Under the pieces are notes generated by a model, which was not told where the DNA came from, ran no database searches, and saw nothing but the letters and a program-made list of their open reading frames with translations. The position numbers and the translations under genes are program-made. A DNA stretch of 64,000 nt from Streptomyces sp. NBC_01268 (GTDB lineage: Bacteria; Actinomycetota; Actinomycetes; Streptomycetales; Streptomycetaceae), in NCBI RefSeq assembly GCF_036240795.1, contig NZ_CP108454.1, positions 4,774,001 through 4,838,000 on the forward strand, read 5' to 3'. Below are positions 41,420 to 50,609 of this stretch, one piece after another; position 1 is the stretch's first letter; the number at the start of each line of letters is the position of its first letter.

Positions 41420-41599
41420 GGCGGGGTCTCCGAGTGCGTTTCGGGTCATACGGCGGATTCCGGAAGGGGAGAGGGATCCGGGACCCGATCGGTTGGCTCG
41501 GGACCGGCACGAATCCGGCCGGAGGTGCTGGCGTAGGCTGGCTCGGTCCGTCCAGTACGCGCCCGCCCGCGCGTGCGCAGCCTCCGAAAGGGACACCCG

Positions 41600-42799
41600 G
41601 TGACCGAGAAGGCCGCTCTCCAGTCCGTTCTCGACCGCGCCGCCGCCGGTGGCCGGATCACCCCCGAGGAGGCGCTCGACCTGTACCGCTCGGCGCCGCT
41701 GCACGCCCTCGGTGCCGCCGCCGACGCCGTGCGCCGCCGCCGCTACGCGGGGACCGAGCACATCGCCACGTACATCATCGAGCGCAACATCAACTACACG
41801 AACGTCTGTGTGACGGCGTGCAAGTTCTGCGCGTTCTACGCGGCCCCCAAGGACACCAAGAAGGGCTGGACCCGCGACCTCGACGACATCCTGCGCCGCT
41901 GCGCGGAGACCGTGGAGCTCGGCGGCACCCAGATCATGTTCCAGGGCGGCCACCACCCCGACTTCGGCGTCGAGTACTACGAGAAGCACTTCGCCGCGAT
42001 CAAGGCCGAGTACCCGCAGCTGGTCATCCACTCCCTCGGCGCGTCCGAGGTCGAGCACATGGCCCGCATCTCCAGGGTCTCCGTCGAGGAGGCCATCACC
42101 CGCATCCACGCGGCCGGCCTGGACTCCTTCGCGGGCGCCGGCGCCGAGCTGCTCCCGGAGCGCCCCCGCAAGGCCATCGCCCCGCTCAAGGAGAGCGGCG
42201 AGCGCTGGCTGGAGATCATGGGGATCGCCCACGGGCTGGGCGTCGAGTCGACCTCCACGATGCTCATGGGCACCGGCGAGACCAACGCCGAGCGCATCGA
42301 GCACCTGCGGATGATCCGCGACCTCCAGGACCGCACGGGCGGCTTCCGGGCCTTCATCCCGTACACGTACCAGCCCGAGAACAACCACCTGAAGGGCCGT
42401 ACCCAGGCGACCCTCTTCGAGTACCTGCGCATGATCTCCATCGCGCGCCTCTTCCTCGACAACGTGGCGCACATCCAGGGCTCGTGGCTCACCACCGGCA
42501 AGGAGATCGGCCAGCTCACCCTGCACTACGGCGCCGACGACCTCGGTTCCATCATGCTGGAGGAGAACGTCGTCTCCTCGGCCGGCGCCAAGCACCGCTC
42601 CAACCTGCGCGAGATGATCGACATGATCCGCACCGCGGACCGCGTCCCCGCGCAGCGCTCGACCACCTACGAGCACCTGGTCGTCCACGACGACCCGGCG
42701 AACGACCCGGTCGACGAGCGCGTGGCCTCCCACATCTCGTCCATCGCGATCGAGGGCGGCACGGCCCACCCCGAGCTGAAGCTCCTCGACGCCCACTGA
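41600..42799 (+). CDS. mqnC: Cyclic dehypoxanthine futalosine synthase MqnC (radical SAM)
   Basis: A 399-residue radical SAM enzyme. CVTACKFCAFY holds the CxxxCxxC iron-sulfur motif. HIATYIIERNINYTNVCV, QGGHHPDFGVEYYE and IPYTYQPENNHLKG are typical of MqnC. It cyclises dehypoxanthinyl futalosine by a radical step, the third stage of the futalosine pathway. GTG at 41600 follows AAAGGGACAC. Downstream lie a degenerate amidohydrolase and menG, all on the + strand and probably expressed in the same direction. Confidence 0.94.
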   Translation: MTEKAALQSVLDRAAAGGRITPEEALDLYRSAPLHALGAAADAVRRRRYAGTEHIATYIIERNINYTNVCVTACKFCAFYAAPKDTKKGWTRDLDDILRRCAETVELGGTQIMFQGGHHPDFGVEYYEKHFAAIKAEYPQLVIHSLGASEVEHMARISRVSVEEAITRIHAAGLDSFAGAGAELLPERPRKAIAPLKESGERWLEIMGIAHGLGVESTSTMLMGTGETNAERIEHLRMIRDLQDRTGGFRAFIPYTYQPENNHLKGRTQATLFEYLRMISIARLFLDNVAHIQGSWLTTGKEIGQLTLHYGADDLGSIMLEENVVSSAGAKHRSNLREMIDMIRTADRVPAQRSTTYEHLVVHDDPANDPVDERVASHISSIAIEGGTAHPELKLLDAH

Positions 42800-42810
42800 G
42801 AACGGCACCG

Positions 42811-43410
42811 ATGCTGACGCTGCACGCCGCCGACGGCTCGCCCGAGTTCGCCGTCCTCGTCGACGGTCCGCTCGTCGCGGCCGTCGGCCCGTACGAGGAA
42901 CTGGCCGACGCCAACCAGGACGCCCGGCTGCGCCGCTGGCCCGGCATCCTCACCTCCGGGCTGCTCAACCCGTACGGCCCCGAGCTGCTCGAAGCGACCT
43001 ACCACCCGGACCCGCGCGAGGCCGACACCTTCGGCACCGAGCCGATCATGGGGGAGCGGGCGCACGAGATCTTCGAGGCGAACCCCGCCCGCCGGGGAGC
43101 CTCCGCGCGCCGCGGGGTGCAGCGGCTGCTCGCGCACGGCACGGTCGCCGTCGGCGGGGAGCTGCGCGGCCGGGCCGCGCAGGACGCGGTGCGCCGGGCC
43201 GGGCTCGCCGTGGGGCAGCGCCCGCCGAACCTGCCGGGGCCGCCGTCCCTGACGCCGGCGCCGCTCGTGCTGCTGCCGCGGCTCGCGCCGGGCGGCCCGG
43301 CCCGCTTCGCCGTCTTCGACGTGCCCGACCGGGCGGCGCTCGTGCGCCTGGGGCCCGCCACCTGCGTGGCGACGGTCATCGCGGGCCGTCTGGTCTACCG
43401 GGCCCGCTGA
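42811..43410 (+). CDS. Amidohydrolase-like protein lacking the metal-binding motif
   Basis: A 199-residue protein labelled imidazolonepropionase-like in relatives. Residues 1-45 form the N-terminal beta-sandwich half of an amidohydrolase, and [15 protein letters not shown] plus the final [14 protein letters not shown] are family strands. Where active members have the HxH metal motif after PGxxxxH, this one reads [17 protein letters not shown], and the length is half of a complete barrel. It is therefore unlikely to be a normal deaminase. Its place between mqnC and menG suggests a role in menaquinone synthesis, possibly structural or regulatory. The gap to mqnC is 11 bp. Confidence 0.75.
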   Translation: MLTLHAADGSPEFAVLVDGPLVAAVGPYEELADANQDARLRRWPGILTSGLLNPYGPELLEATYHPDPREADTFGTEPIMGERAHEIFEANPARRGASARRGVQRLLAHGTVAVGGELRGRAAQDAVRRAGLAVGQRPPNLPGPPSLTPAPLVLLPRLAPGGPARFAVFDVPDRAALVRLGPATCVATVIAGRLVYRAR

Positions 43411-43513
43411 CCGTCGTGGCCGCCGTCCCCTGCGACAATGCGGGCGTAACGTCGGCCCCCAGGCCCTCCGTACGAACCAAGCCCGCAGTACGAACCAAGT
43501 GAGGCGAACGCCA

Positions 43514-44209
43514 GTGACCCGCGCCACCCTGGACAAGCAGCCGCACGAAGTCGCCTCGATGTTCGACGACGTGGCGGCGAACTACGACCTCACCAACGAC
43601 GTCCTGTCGCTCGGCCAGGACCGGCGCTGGCGCAAGGAGGTCGCCAAGGCGGTCGACGCGCGGCCCGCGCAGAGGATCCTCGACCTGGCCGCCGGCACCG
43701 CGACCTCCTCGCAGCCGTTCGCGCGCGCCGGGGCGTACGTCGTGCCCTGCGACTTCTCCCTGGGGATGCTGCGGGTCGGCAAGAAGAACCACCCGTGGAT
43801 GCCGTTCACCGCGGGCGACGGCACGAAGCTGCCGTTCCGCGACGACGTCTTCGACGCCGTCACCATCTCCTTCGGGCTGCGCAACATCCAGGACACCGAC
43901 CAGGCGCTGCGCGAGCTGTACCGCGTGACGAAGCCCGGCGGCCGGGTCGTCATCTGCGAGTTCTCGCACGCCACCTGGGCGCCGTTCCGCACGGTGTACG
44001 AGGAGTACCTGATGCGCGCGCTGCCGCCGGTGGCGCGGGCCGTCTCCTCCAACCCCGACGCGTACGTGTACCTCGCCGAGTCCATCCGGTCCTGGCCCGA
44101 CCAGCCGACCCTCGCGGGCATGATGCAGAAGGCCGGCTGGTCCGAGGTGGCCTGGCGGAACCTGACCGGCGGGATCGTGGCGATGCACCGCGGGTTCAAG
44201 CAGCCGTAG
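43514..44209 (+). CDS. menG: Demethylmenaquinone methyltransferase MenG/UbiE
   Basis: A 231-residue SAM methyltransferase. [20 protein letters not shown] is the UbiE/MenG N-terminus, [12 protein letters not shown] motif [21 protein letters not shown] the UbiE signature, and [14 protein letters not shown] the C-terminus. It methylates demethylmenaquinone at C2 of the ring, the last step in menaquinone synthesis. GTG at 43514 is preceded by AAGTGAGG. It is in the same neighbourhood as mqnA and mqnC and upstream of nuo, whose product uses menaquinone. Confidence 0.94.
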   Translation: MTRATLDKQPHEVASMFDDVAANYDLTNDVLSLGQDRRWRKEVAKAVDARPAQRILDLAAGTATSSQPFARAGAYVVPCDFSLGMLRVGKKNHPWMPFTAGDGTKLPFRDDVFDAVTISFGLRNIQDTDQALRELYRVTKPGGRVVICEFSHATWAPFRTVYEEYLMRALPPVARAVSSNPDAYVYLAESIRSWPDQPTLAGMMQKAGWSEVAWRNLTGGIVAMHRGFKQP

Positions 44210-44230
44210 CGGCCGCAGCGCCCTGGCGGG

Positions 44231-45622
44231 CTACGGCTTGGCGTACATGCCGTAGCCGCCGACGCCCGCGTACACGGCGTCCGCCACCTTCCGGTGCACC
44301 TTCACGCCGCCCACGGTGTCCGTGGGCGGGGTGAGCACCTGGGTGCCCGCCATCAGCGTGGTCGAGCCGCCGCCGTCGAGGTTGAGGGCGTCGACCAGAC
44401 CGAGCTCCTTGGAGTCGAGGAGCTCGGCGAAGGTGCGCAGGTAGTCGCCGTCCTCGCCGTCCTTGGCGGTGAGGGTGACGAGCACCGGGTTGCCCTTGAT
44501 GTTCGTGGCGAGCGAGGTGCGCGAGTCCGTGCAGATGAGGATCGCGGGGTCCTTGCCCGGCTTCGTCGTGTCGGAGCACGAGTTGGGCAGCTCGGCGGGG
44601 ATCGACCCGCTCGTCAGCAGCCGGTGGAAGGAGCTCACCACGTCGACGGAGGCGTCCAGCGGGATGTCCCGGCCGAGCGTGACGTCACGCAGCTTCTGCT
44701 CGACGCCGACCCGGTCGTCGCGGACGAGGCGGGTGCGCAGCCACTCGGCGCCGGTGCCGATGCCCTGGAGGACCCGTCCGCCGGCGGGGACGGTGGTGCC
44801 GCCGCGGCCGGTGTGGGCGTCGGTGACGACGCCGTTCGCGTCGAGGACGACCTCGAACCCGGTGTCGGCGGTGGCCGGGACGGTGGGGTCGATGCCCGGC
44901 TTGGGCGTGGGGACCCCGTAGTCGTCGGTGAACAGGACGATCTCGTCGGGATCGGTGTAGACGGGCGGGCTGGTGGTCACCCGGGTGTCCTCGGCGTCCC
45001 GCGCGCAGTGCGCGACCCGGCCGGGGCTGCGGTTCACGTCGTCGACGCGGACGCTCTCGCCGGTCGGCCCGGTCAGCTTCAGGTCGGTGAGCAGCTTGGT
45101 GATGTACGGGATGCCGTACTGGATCACGGCCCCGTTGCTGCCCTGTCCGCCGGTCCAGCAACTGGCGCTGTGCAGCACGCCGTCGGTGGCCGTGGCGCTG
45201 GTGTGCACCGCGTTCCGGTCGGTGGTCCCGGCCGCGGCGGGCTCCAGCTGGAACAGGCCGCCGTTGGTGCCCGCGTACGGGTGACGGGCGGCGACGGAGG
45301 AGACCGTGGCCAGCTGGTCGGGGAGCACCTCGGGCGGGGCGTCGGCGCGGCCGACGGTGCTGCCGAGGGTGAGCGCCGAGGCGGCGGGGTCGATCTCGAC
45401 GACCTGGAGGACGCGGGGCGCGGTCCGGTTGTCGAGGTTCCGCTCGGTCCACGTGGTGCGGGTGACGCCGGTGGCGACGGTGACCGGGTCGGACTTGGTC
45501 CAGTTGAGGCCGAGCGGGCTGGGCGGCTCCTCGGCGGCCGGCGCGGCGGTGGCCGAGGTGGTCAGGGTGAGGGCGGCGGCGACGGCGGCGAGGGCCGCCA
45601 GGGGGCGCTGGTTCCTGGTCAC
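44231..45622 (-). CDS. Secreted phosphodiester glycosidase (NAGPA-like) family protein
   Basis: A 463-residue exported protein: signal peptide to about residue 27 (ATA-APA). The C-terminal part (RTFAELLDSKELGLVDALNL then DGGGSTTLMAG) is the NAGPA/phosphodiester glycosidase signature, whose Asp-Gly-Gly-Gly-Ser forms the active site that uncaps GlcNAc from phosphate. The first 230 residues include HPYAGTNGGLFQL, also typical. It may trim a cell-wall or exopolysaccharide phosphodiester. GTG at 45622 overlaps the upstream gene's stop (GTGA). Confidence 0.85.
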   Translation of the reverse strand: MTRNQRPLAALAAVAAALTLTTSATAAPAAEEPPSPLGLNWTKSDPVTVATGVTRTTWTERNLDNRTAPRVLQVVEIDPAASALTLGSTVGRADAPPEVLPDQLATVSSVAARHPYAGTNGGLFQLEPAAAGTTDRNAVHTSATATDGVLHSASCWTGGQGSNGAVIQYGIPYITKLLTDLKLTGPTGESVRVDDVNRSPGRVAHCARDAEDTRVTTSPPVYTDPDEIVLFTDDYGVPTPKPGIDPTVPATADTGFEVVLDANGVVTDAHTGRGGTTVPAGGRVLQGIGTGAEWLRTRLVRDDRVGVEQKLRDVTLGRDIPLDASVDVVSSFHRLLTSGSIPAELPNSCSDTTKPGKDPAILICTDSRTSLATNIKGNPVLVTLTAKDGEDGDYLRTFAELLDSKELGLVDALNLDGGGSTTLMAGTQVLTPPTDTVGGVKVHRKVADAVYAGVGGYGMYAKP

Positions 45623-46362
45623 TGGCACTCCGAGGTTCCGTTGACGAGCTCGTGCGAGCGGAAGGTGCCGGTGTACGGGGCGGGCACGGTGGTGCTGTCG
45701 CCGCGCAGCACGACGTACGCGCCGTACTTCTTCTGGTCGGCCGGGTCGGTCCAGGTGCCGGAGTAGGTCGGCTCCGGGTAGAAGCAGGCGTGCTTCCGGG
45801 TGCGGTTGAACACCGACTTGGGCGCCGTCTCGGGGCCGTAGCTGTCGCCGTAGTTCTTGGTGGCGGGGTCGGTCGCGGGCAGGTGGACGGTCATCGCGCC
45901 GCGGCCGCGCTCCTCGGTGAAGGTGCAGACCCGGTTGTCGGGGCAGCGCTCGTAGCCGGTGAAGCAGTGGGCGCGGGACGGGACCAGCTTGTGGGAGCTG
46001 ATGGTGCCGTTGAAGTTCGGGTCGGTCGTGTACTCGTCGGAGTTGCCCGGCTTGATGGTCTGGAGCCGGCCGCCGTAGTGCGCGTCGACGTAGACGCAGC
46101 TCCACAGCTTGGTGTTGTTCTTCGCGGAGAGGGTCCGGCCGTCCCAGGTGGCGTCGTAGCTCTCCAGGCTCTGCGTGGCGGTGAAGTCGCGGCGCTCGCC
46201 GGTGCCGTCGGTCCCGCCGTACAGGCAGAGGGTGTCGGCGGGGCAGTCGTCGAAGGGGGCGGGCTCGGCGCTGGCGGGCAGCACCAGGAACGCCGCGCTG
46301 AGCAGCGCGAGGACCGCTGTGACCAGCGAGCCCCGTCGTATGTGTGTGCGAGTAAGGGTCAC
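45619..46362 (-). CDS. Secreted peptidase inhibitor I36-like protein
   Basis: A 247-residue exported protein. After a signal peptide (LVTAVLALLSAAFLVLPASA) come two related modules with conserved Cys pairs: CPADTLCLYGGTDGTGERR and CPDNRVCTFTEERGRGAM, each continuing with a W/F-rich strand. This is the beta/gamma-crystallin-like I36 (SMI) module of Streptomyces, which inhibits metalloproteases in the studied case. It is translationally coupled to the glycosidase gene. Confidence 0.8.
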   Translation of the reverse strand: MTLTRTHIRRGSLVTAVLALLSAAFLVLPASAEPAPFDDCPADTLCLYGGTDGTGERRDFTATQSLESYDATWDGRTLSAKNNTKLWSCVYVDAHYGGRLQTIKPGNSDEYTTDPNFNGTISSHKLVPSRAHCFTGYERCPDNRVCTFTEERGRGAMTVHLPATDPATKNYGDSYGPETAPKSVFNRTRKHACFYPEPTYSGTWTDPADQKKYGAYVVLRGDSTTVPAPYTGTFRSHELVNGTSECQ

Positions 46363-46477
46363 GGGGAGTGATCATGCAATGAGGGGTAGCCCTCCGGCCA
46401 GTCCTTTCCCGTCCCCCATAGACTGCCCCGGTACGTCCGTACCGCCCCCTACCGTCGAGTCTTCGGGAGAATCCGCC

Positions 46478-47764
46478 GTGACCGAGCAGCCCCTCTCCGA
46501 GCACAGCGCAGACGTGATCGTCGTCGGGGCGGGCCCGGCCGGCTCGACCACCGCGTACTACCTCGCCAAGGCCGGACTCGACGTCCTGCTCCTGGAGAAG
46601 ACCGCGTTCCCGCGCGAGAAGGTCTGCGGCGACGGCCTCACCCCGCGCGCGACCAAGCAGCTCGTCGCCATGGGCATCGACATCTCCGAAGAGGCCGGCT
46701 GGCTCCGCAACAAGGGCCTGCGGATCATCGGCGGCGGCGTCCGGCTCCAGCTCGACTGGCCCGACCTCGCCTCGTACCCGGACTACGGACTGGTCCGCAA
46801 GCGCGACGACTTCGACGAGCAGCTCGCCCGCCAGGCCCAGAAGGCCGGCGCCCGGCTCTACGAGCGCTGCAACGTCGGCGCCCCGATCGTCGACGACCGC
46901 ACCGGCCGGATCACCGGCGTCCACGCCAAGCTGGGCGAGGAGAAGCGCGAGGTCACCTTCCACGCCCCGCTGGTCGTCGCCGCCGACGGCAACTCCACCC
47001 GGCTGTCCCTCGCGATGGGCCTGCACCGGCGCGAGGACCGCCCGATGGGCGTCGCCGTGCGCACGTACTTCACGAGCCCGCGCCACGAGGACGACTACCT
47101 GGAGTCCTGGCTGGAGCTGTGGGACCGGCGCGGCGCGCAGGACCGGCTGCTGCCCGGCTACGGCTGGATCTTCGGCATGGGCGACGGCACCTCCAACGTC
47201 GGCCTCGGCATCCTCGACTCCTCCTCCGCCTTCAAGGAGCTCGACTGGCGCGAGGTCCTCAAGGCCTGGTGCGCCTCGATGCCCGAGGACTGGGGCTTCA
47301 CCCCGGACAACATGACCACCCCCATCCGCGGCGCCGCCCTGCCGATGGCCTTCAACCGCCAGCCCCACTACACCAAGGGCCTGCTGCTCGTCGGCGACGC
47401 CGGCGGCCTCGTCAACCCGTTCAACGGCGAGGGCATCGCGTACGCCATGGAGTCCGGCCAGATCGCGGCCGACGTCATCGTCCAGGCGCACGCCCGGGCC
47501 ACCCCCGCCCAGCGCGAGCTGGCGCTGCACAACTACCCGAAGATCCTGAAGGACACCTACGGCGGCTACTACACGCTGGGCCGTGCCTTCGTGAAGCTCA
47601 TCGGCAACCCGAAGATCATGAAGATCGCGACCCAGCGCGGCCTGAGCCACCCGCTCCTGATGAAGTTCACGCTGAAGATGCTGGCCAACCTCACCGACCC
47701 GACGGGCGGCGACGCGATGGACCGCATCATCAACGGGCTCTCGAAGGTGGCCCCGAAGGCGTGA
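46478..47764 (+). CDS. Geranylgeranyl reductase family flavoprotein
   Basis: A 428-residue FAD enzyme. VIVVGAGPAGSTTAYYLAKA is the FAD-binding motif, FPREKVCGDGLTPRATKQL is diagnostic for the geranylgeranyl reductase family, and VGDAGGLVNPFNGEGIAYAM closes the FAD site. Family members hydrogenate isoprenoid chains; in mycobacteria MenJ saturates one unit of the menaquinone tail. Its place between menG and nuo makes that role likely here, but substrate cannot be read directly. GTG at 46478 follows GGGAGAATCC. It overlaps the convergent regulator gene by 35 bp. Confidence 0.88.
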   Translation: MTEQPLSEHSADVIVVGAGPAGSTTAYYLAKAGLDVLLLEKTAFPREKVCGDGLTPRATKQLVAMGIDISEEAGWLRNKGLRIIGGGVRLQLDWPDLASYPDYGLVRKRDDFDEQLARQAQKAGARLYERCNVGAPIVDDRTGRITGVHAKLGEEKREVTFHAPLVVAADGNSTRLSLAMGLHRREDRPMGVAVRTYFTSPRHEDDYLESWLELWDRRGAQDRLLPGYGWIFGMGDGTSNVGLGILDSSSAFKELDWREVLKAWCASMPEDWGFTPDNMTTPIRGAALPMAFNRQPHYTKGLLLVGDAGGLVNPFNGEGIAYAMESGQIAADVIVQAHARATPAQRELALHNYPKILKDTYGGYYTLGRAFVKLIGNPKIMKIATQRGLSHPLLMKFTLKMLANLTDPTGGDAMDRIINGLSKVAPKA

Positions 47765-48704
47765 ACGAGGCCCGGTAGACGGTCGGGGAGACCCCGACCG
47801 TCCGGGTGAAATGGCGGCGCAGGTTCGCCGCCGAACCCAGGCCGCTCTCCTCGCCGATCCGCTCCACCGGCAGATCCGTCGCCTCCAGGAGCGTCTGCGC
47901 GCGCGCCACCCGCTGCTCCAGCAGCCACTGCAGCGGGGTGGTGCCGTGCACCTCGCGCACCCTGCGGTGGAAGGTGCGCGGGCTCATCCGCGCCTGGCGC
48001 GCCAGCCGGTCCACCGTCAGCGGCTCGTCCAGCCGCTCCAGGGCCCACTGGAGGGCCGGGCCGAGGGTGTCCGCCCCGGCCGCCGGGAGCGGCGCCGCGA
48101 CGGACTGGGGCCGGTCGCCGGAGCGGTGCGGCGCGACCACCAGACGGTCGGCGAGCGCGCCCGCGACGCCCGCGCCGAGGTCCTTGCGCACCAGGTGCAG
48201 GCACAGGTCCAGGCCGGCCGCGGCGCCCGCGCCGGTCAGCACGCGCCCCTCGTCGGTGTAGAGCACCGACGGGTCGACCTCCACCCGCGGGTGACGGACG
48301 GCCAGCTCGGCCGCGTACGCCCGGTGCAGGGTGGCCCGGCGCCCGTCCAGCAGCCCGGCCGCGGCCAGCGCGAACGCGCCGCTGCACATCGACACCGCCC
48401 GCGCCCCGGCGTCCGCCGCCGCGCGCACCACGTCGACCAGCTCCGGGGGCAGCTCCTGGCGCCCCTCGACCACCGCGTCCGGCACCGACGGCACGATCAC
48501 GGTGTCCGCGCCGGCCACGGCGTCCAGGCCGTGCGTCCCGTACGGGGCCGGGCCGACCACCCTCAGCTCGTACCAGGGGTCGGCCAGATCCGTGTGCGGC
48601 ATCCCGAACACCATCGACGCGGTGGACAGTTCGTACAGGTCGTACGGGGAGATCCGGCCCTGCTCGTCGGGGACGAGGACGACGGCGACGACTCCGGTGC
48701 TCAT
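47730..48704 (-). CDS. GlxA family transcriptional regulator (DJ-1/PfpI + AraC HTH)
   Basis: A 324-residue regulator like the one at 161-1147. The DJ-1/PfpI domain holds SMCSGAFALAAAGLLDG with the elbow Cys. The AraC domain has MSPRTFHRRVREVHGTTPLQ and IGEESGLGSAANLRRHF. It is divergent from the imine-reductase-like gene, 84 bp apart, which is its likely target. Its 3' end overlaps the convergent geranylgeranyl reductase by 35 bp. Confidence 0.88.
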   Translation of the reverse strand: MSTGVVAVVLVPDEQGRISPYDLYELSTASMVFGMPHTDLADPWYELRVVGPAPYGTHGLDAVAGADTVIVPSVPDAVVEGRQELPPELVDVVRAAADAGARAVSMCSGAFALAAAGLLDGRRATLHRAYAAELAVRHPRVEVDPSVLYTDEGRVLTGAGAAAGLDLCLHLVRKDLGAGVAGALADRLVVAPHRSGDRPQSVAAPLPAAGADTLGPALQWALERLDEPLTVDRLARQARMSPRTFHRRVREVHGTTPLQWLLEQRVARAQTLLEATDLPVERIGEESGLGSAANLRRHFTRTVGVSPTVYRASFTPSGPPSRAR

Positions 48705-48788
48705 GTCCGCGACCCTATGGCAGGAATCGTGCGCAGGGCGGCGGTCCCGCTCCTGTCGGCCGGATCCCGCCGTTGAGAGCGTGGAGCC

Positions 48789-49691
48789 ATGAGCGACACG
48801 AGCACCACGACCCGCGACACGACCGCCACCGACAAGCAGAACGTCACCGTCATCGGACTCGGCCGGATGGGCGCGGCCCTCGCCGCCGCCTTCCTCGACG
48901 CCGGACACCCCACCACCGTCTTCAACCGCACCCCGGAGCGGGCCGATCCGCTCGTGGCCCGTGGTGCCCGCCGCGCCGGCACCGTCGCCGAGGCGGTCGC
49001 GGCGAGCGAGCTCGTCGTGGTCTGCGTCCTCGACTACCCGGCGGTCCGCGCCCTCCTCGACCCCGTGGCCGGGGTGCTGCGCGGCCGGGCCGTGGTCAAC
49101 CTGACCTCCGGCTCGCCCGAGCAGGCCCGCGCGGAGGCCGCCTGGGCCGAGGGGCACGGCATCGGCTACCTCGACGGCGGGATCATGACCACCCCGCCCG
49201 GCATCGGCGACAGCGCCAACATGATTCTCTACGCGGGCCGTCCGGGCCTCCTGGAGCAGCACCGCACGACCCTGGAGCTCCTCGCCGACCCCGTGGACCT
49301 GGGCGGGGACGCGGGTCTCGCCTCGCTGTACGACGCCGGTCTGCTGGGCCTGATGTGGTCGATCTTCGGCGGCTGGCTGCACTCCACCGCGCTCACCGGC
49401 GCCGACGGGGTGCCGGCCAAGGAGTTCACGGCGGTCGCGGTGCGCTCGTTGCGCACGATGGCCTGGTTCATGACCACGTACGCCGAGCAGATCGACGCGG
49501 GGGAGTACCCCGGCGACGACGCGACCCTCGACGTGCACGTGGCGTCGGTCGCGCATCTGCTGCACGCCGGCGAGGAGCGCGGGATCGACGGCCGGCTGCC
49601 CCGGCTGCACCTGGAGATGATGAAGGAGGCGGTCGAGGCCGGGCACGGAGGGGACAGCTACGCCCGGATGATCGAGGCATTCCGGAAGTAA
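48789..49691 (+). CDS. NADPH-dependent oxidoreductase, imine-reductase-like
   Basis: A 300-residue member of the beta-hydroxyacid dehydrogenase fold. VIGLGRMGAALAAAF (residues about 21-35) is the Rossmann motif and FNRTPERAD carries Arg for the NADPH phosphate. NLTSGSPEQAR and LDGGIMTTPPGIGDSANMIL are close to imine reductases (IRED) rather than to hydroxyisobutyrate dehydrogenases, which have a catalytic Lys. The IRED active-site position is Asp182 in LYDAGLLGLMWSIFGGWLH. It probably reduces a cyclic imine or iminium; its natural substrate is unknown. It is divergent from a GlxA-type regulator. Confidence 0.85.
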   Translation: MSDTSTTTRDTTATDKQNVTVIGLGRMGAALAAAFLDAGHPTTVFNRTPERADPLVARGARRAGTVAEAVAASELVVVCVLDYPAVRALLDPVAGVLRGRAVVNLTSGSPEQARAEAAWAEGHGIGYLDGGIMTTPPGIGDSANMILYAGRPGLLEQHRTTLELLADPVDLGGDAGLASLYDAGLLGLMWSIFGGWLHSTALTGADGVPAKEFTAVAVRSLRTMAWFMTTYAEQIDAGEYPGDDATLDVHVASVAHLLHAGEERGIDGRLPRLHLEMMKEAVEAGHGGDSYARMIEAFRK

Positions 49692-49717
49692 CGCCCGAAA
49701 GCATACGCAGGCAGGAC

Positions 49718-49754
49718 GAAGGGCCGTCGCTCCCCCGAGGAGTGACGGCCCTTC
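49718..49754. terminator. Bidirectional hairpin terminator
   Basis: GAAGGGCCGTCGCTCC and GGAGTGACGGCCCTTC form a 16-bp stem with one G-U pair and a 5-base loop. It lies between the convergent imine-reductase-like and NlpC/P60 genes. Confidence 0.88.
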
Positions 49755-49772
49755 ACGCGTGCGGTGGTGCGA

Positions 49773-50609
49773 TCAGAGGATGCGCACGGCGCCGGACGGG
49801 GTGTCCCAGTCGAGGGAGCGCTCGACGACACCGGTCGACGGGTTCTGCGCGCCGACGTACATGCCGCCGCCGACGTAGATGGCGACGTGGTACGAGCCGC
49901 TGCGGCTGCCCCAGTAGAGGATGTCGCCCGGCTGGAGGTTGCTCAGCGAGACGGAGGTGCCGCGGCTCGACTGGTCGCCGGAGATGCGCGGCAGGTCGAT
50001 GCCGGCCTCGCGGTAGGCGGCCTGGACGAGGCCCGAGCAGTCCCACGAGTTGGGGCCGGTGCCGCCCATGACGTAGGCGTCGCCGACCTGGGCGCGCGCG
50101 AAGGCCACGATCGCGGCGGCGGAGCCGGTGGCGACCTGCGTGCTGCCGCTGGAGGAGCGGCTGCTGACGGCGTCGGAGGAGCCAGAGGACGACTTCGCGG
50201 AGAGCTGGGTGCGCGTCGCGGTGCGGGAGGCGCGCTCCTCGGCCTCGGCGCGGGCCTTCTCGGCCTTCTCCGCCTCGGCCTTGCGGTCGGCCTCGGCCTT
50301 GGCCTTCTTGGCCTGGGCGGCGGCCTTCTTGAGGGCGGCGTCCTCCTGAGCGGCGAGGCTCTGGTCGAGGGCCTCCTGCTGGCTCGCCTCGGCGGAGGCG
50401 GAGACGGCGCTGGCGAGGTCGGCGTCGAGGGAGCCCAGGGTGGGCATCTCGAGGGTCGTCTCGGTCACCGGCTCGGCGTTCGCCGGGGCAGCGGCACCGG
50501 CCACCGCGAGGGTGCTGAAGACGCCACCGGCAACTCCGGCGCGGAACGCCATCTTCGAGCCGCTGCGGCGGGGCTTCCGGTGGCTGGGTATGTGAGCGGT
50601 GTGGGACAT
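49773..50609 (-). CDS. NlpC/P60 (C40) family peptidoglycan hydrolase
   Basis: A 278-residue exported protein. A long signal region (RAGVAGGVFSTLAVAGAAAP) precedes a coiled coil rich in Ala, Lys and Glu (about residues 70-125) and a Ser-rich linker. The C-terminal 115 residues are the C40 domain: NSWDCSGLVQAAYREAGIDL with the nucleophile Cys, and SGSYHVAIYVGGGMYVGA with the catalytic His. It should cut D-Glu-mDAP-type bonds in peptidoglycan, as in RipA-like proteins. ATG at 50609 is used. Its leader region is long but no c-di-AMP riboswitch is recognised. Confidence 0.92.
   Translation of the reverse strand: MSHTAHIPSHRKPRRSGSKMAFRAGVAGGVFSTLAVAGAAAPANAEPVTETTLEMPTLGSLDADLASAVSASAEASQQEALDQSLAAQEDAALKKAAAQAKKAKAEADRKAEAEKAEKARAEAEERASRTATRTQLSAKSSSGSSDAVSSRSSSGSTQVATGSAAAIVAFARAQVGDAYVMGGTGPNSWDCSGLVQAAYREAGIDLPRISGDQSSRGTSVSLSNLQPGDILYWGSRSGSYHVAIYVGGGMYVGAQNPSTGVVERSLDWDTPSGAVRIL

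Noticed and set aside
48789..49691. 3-hydroxyisobutyrate dehydrogenase
   Set aside because: The expected catalytic Lys region is replaced by LYDAGLLGLM as in imine reductases.
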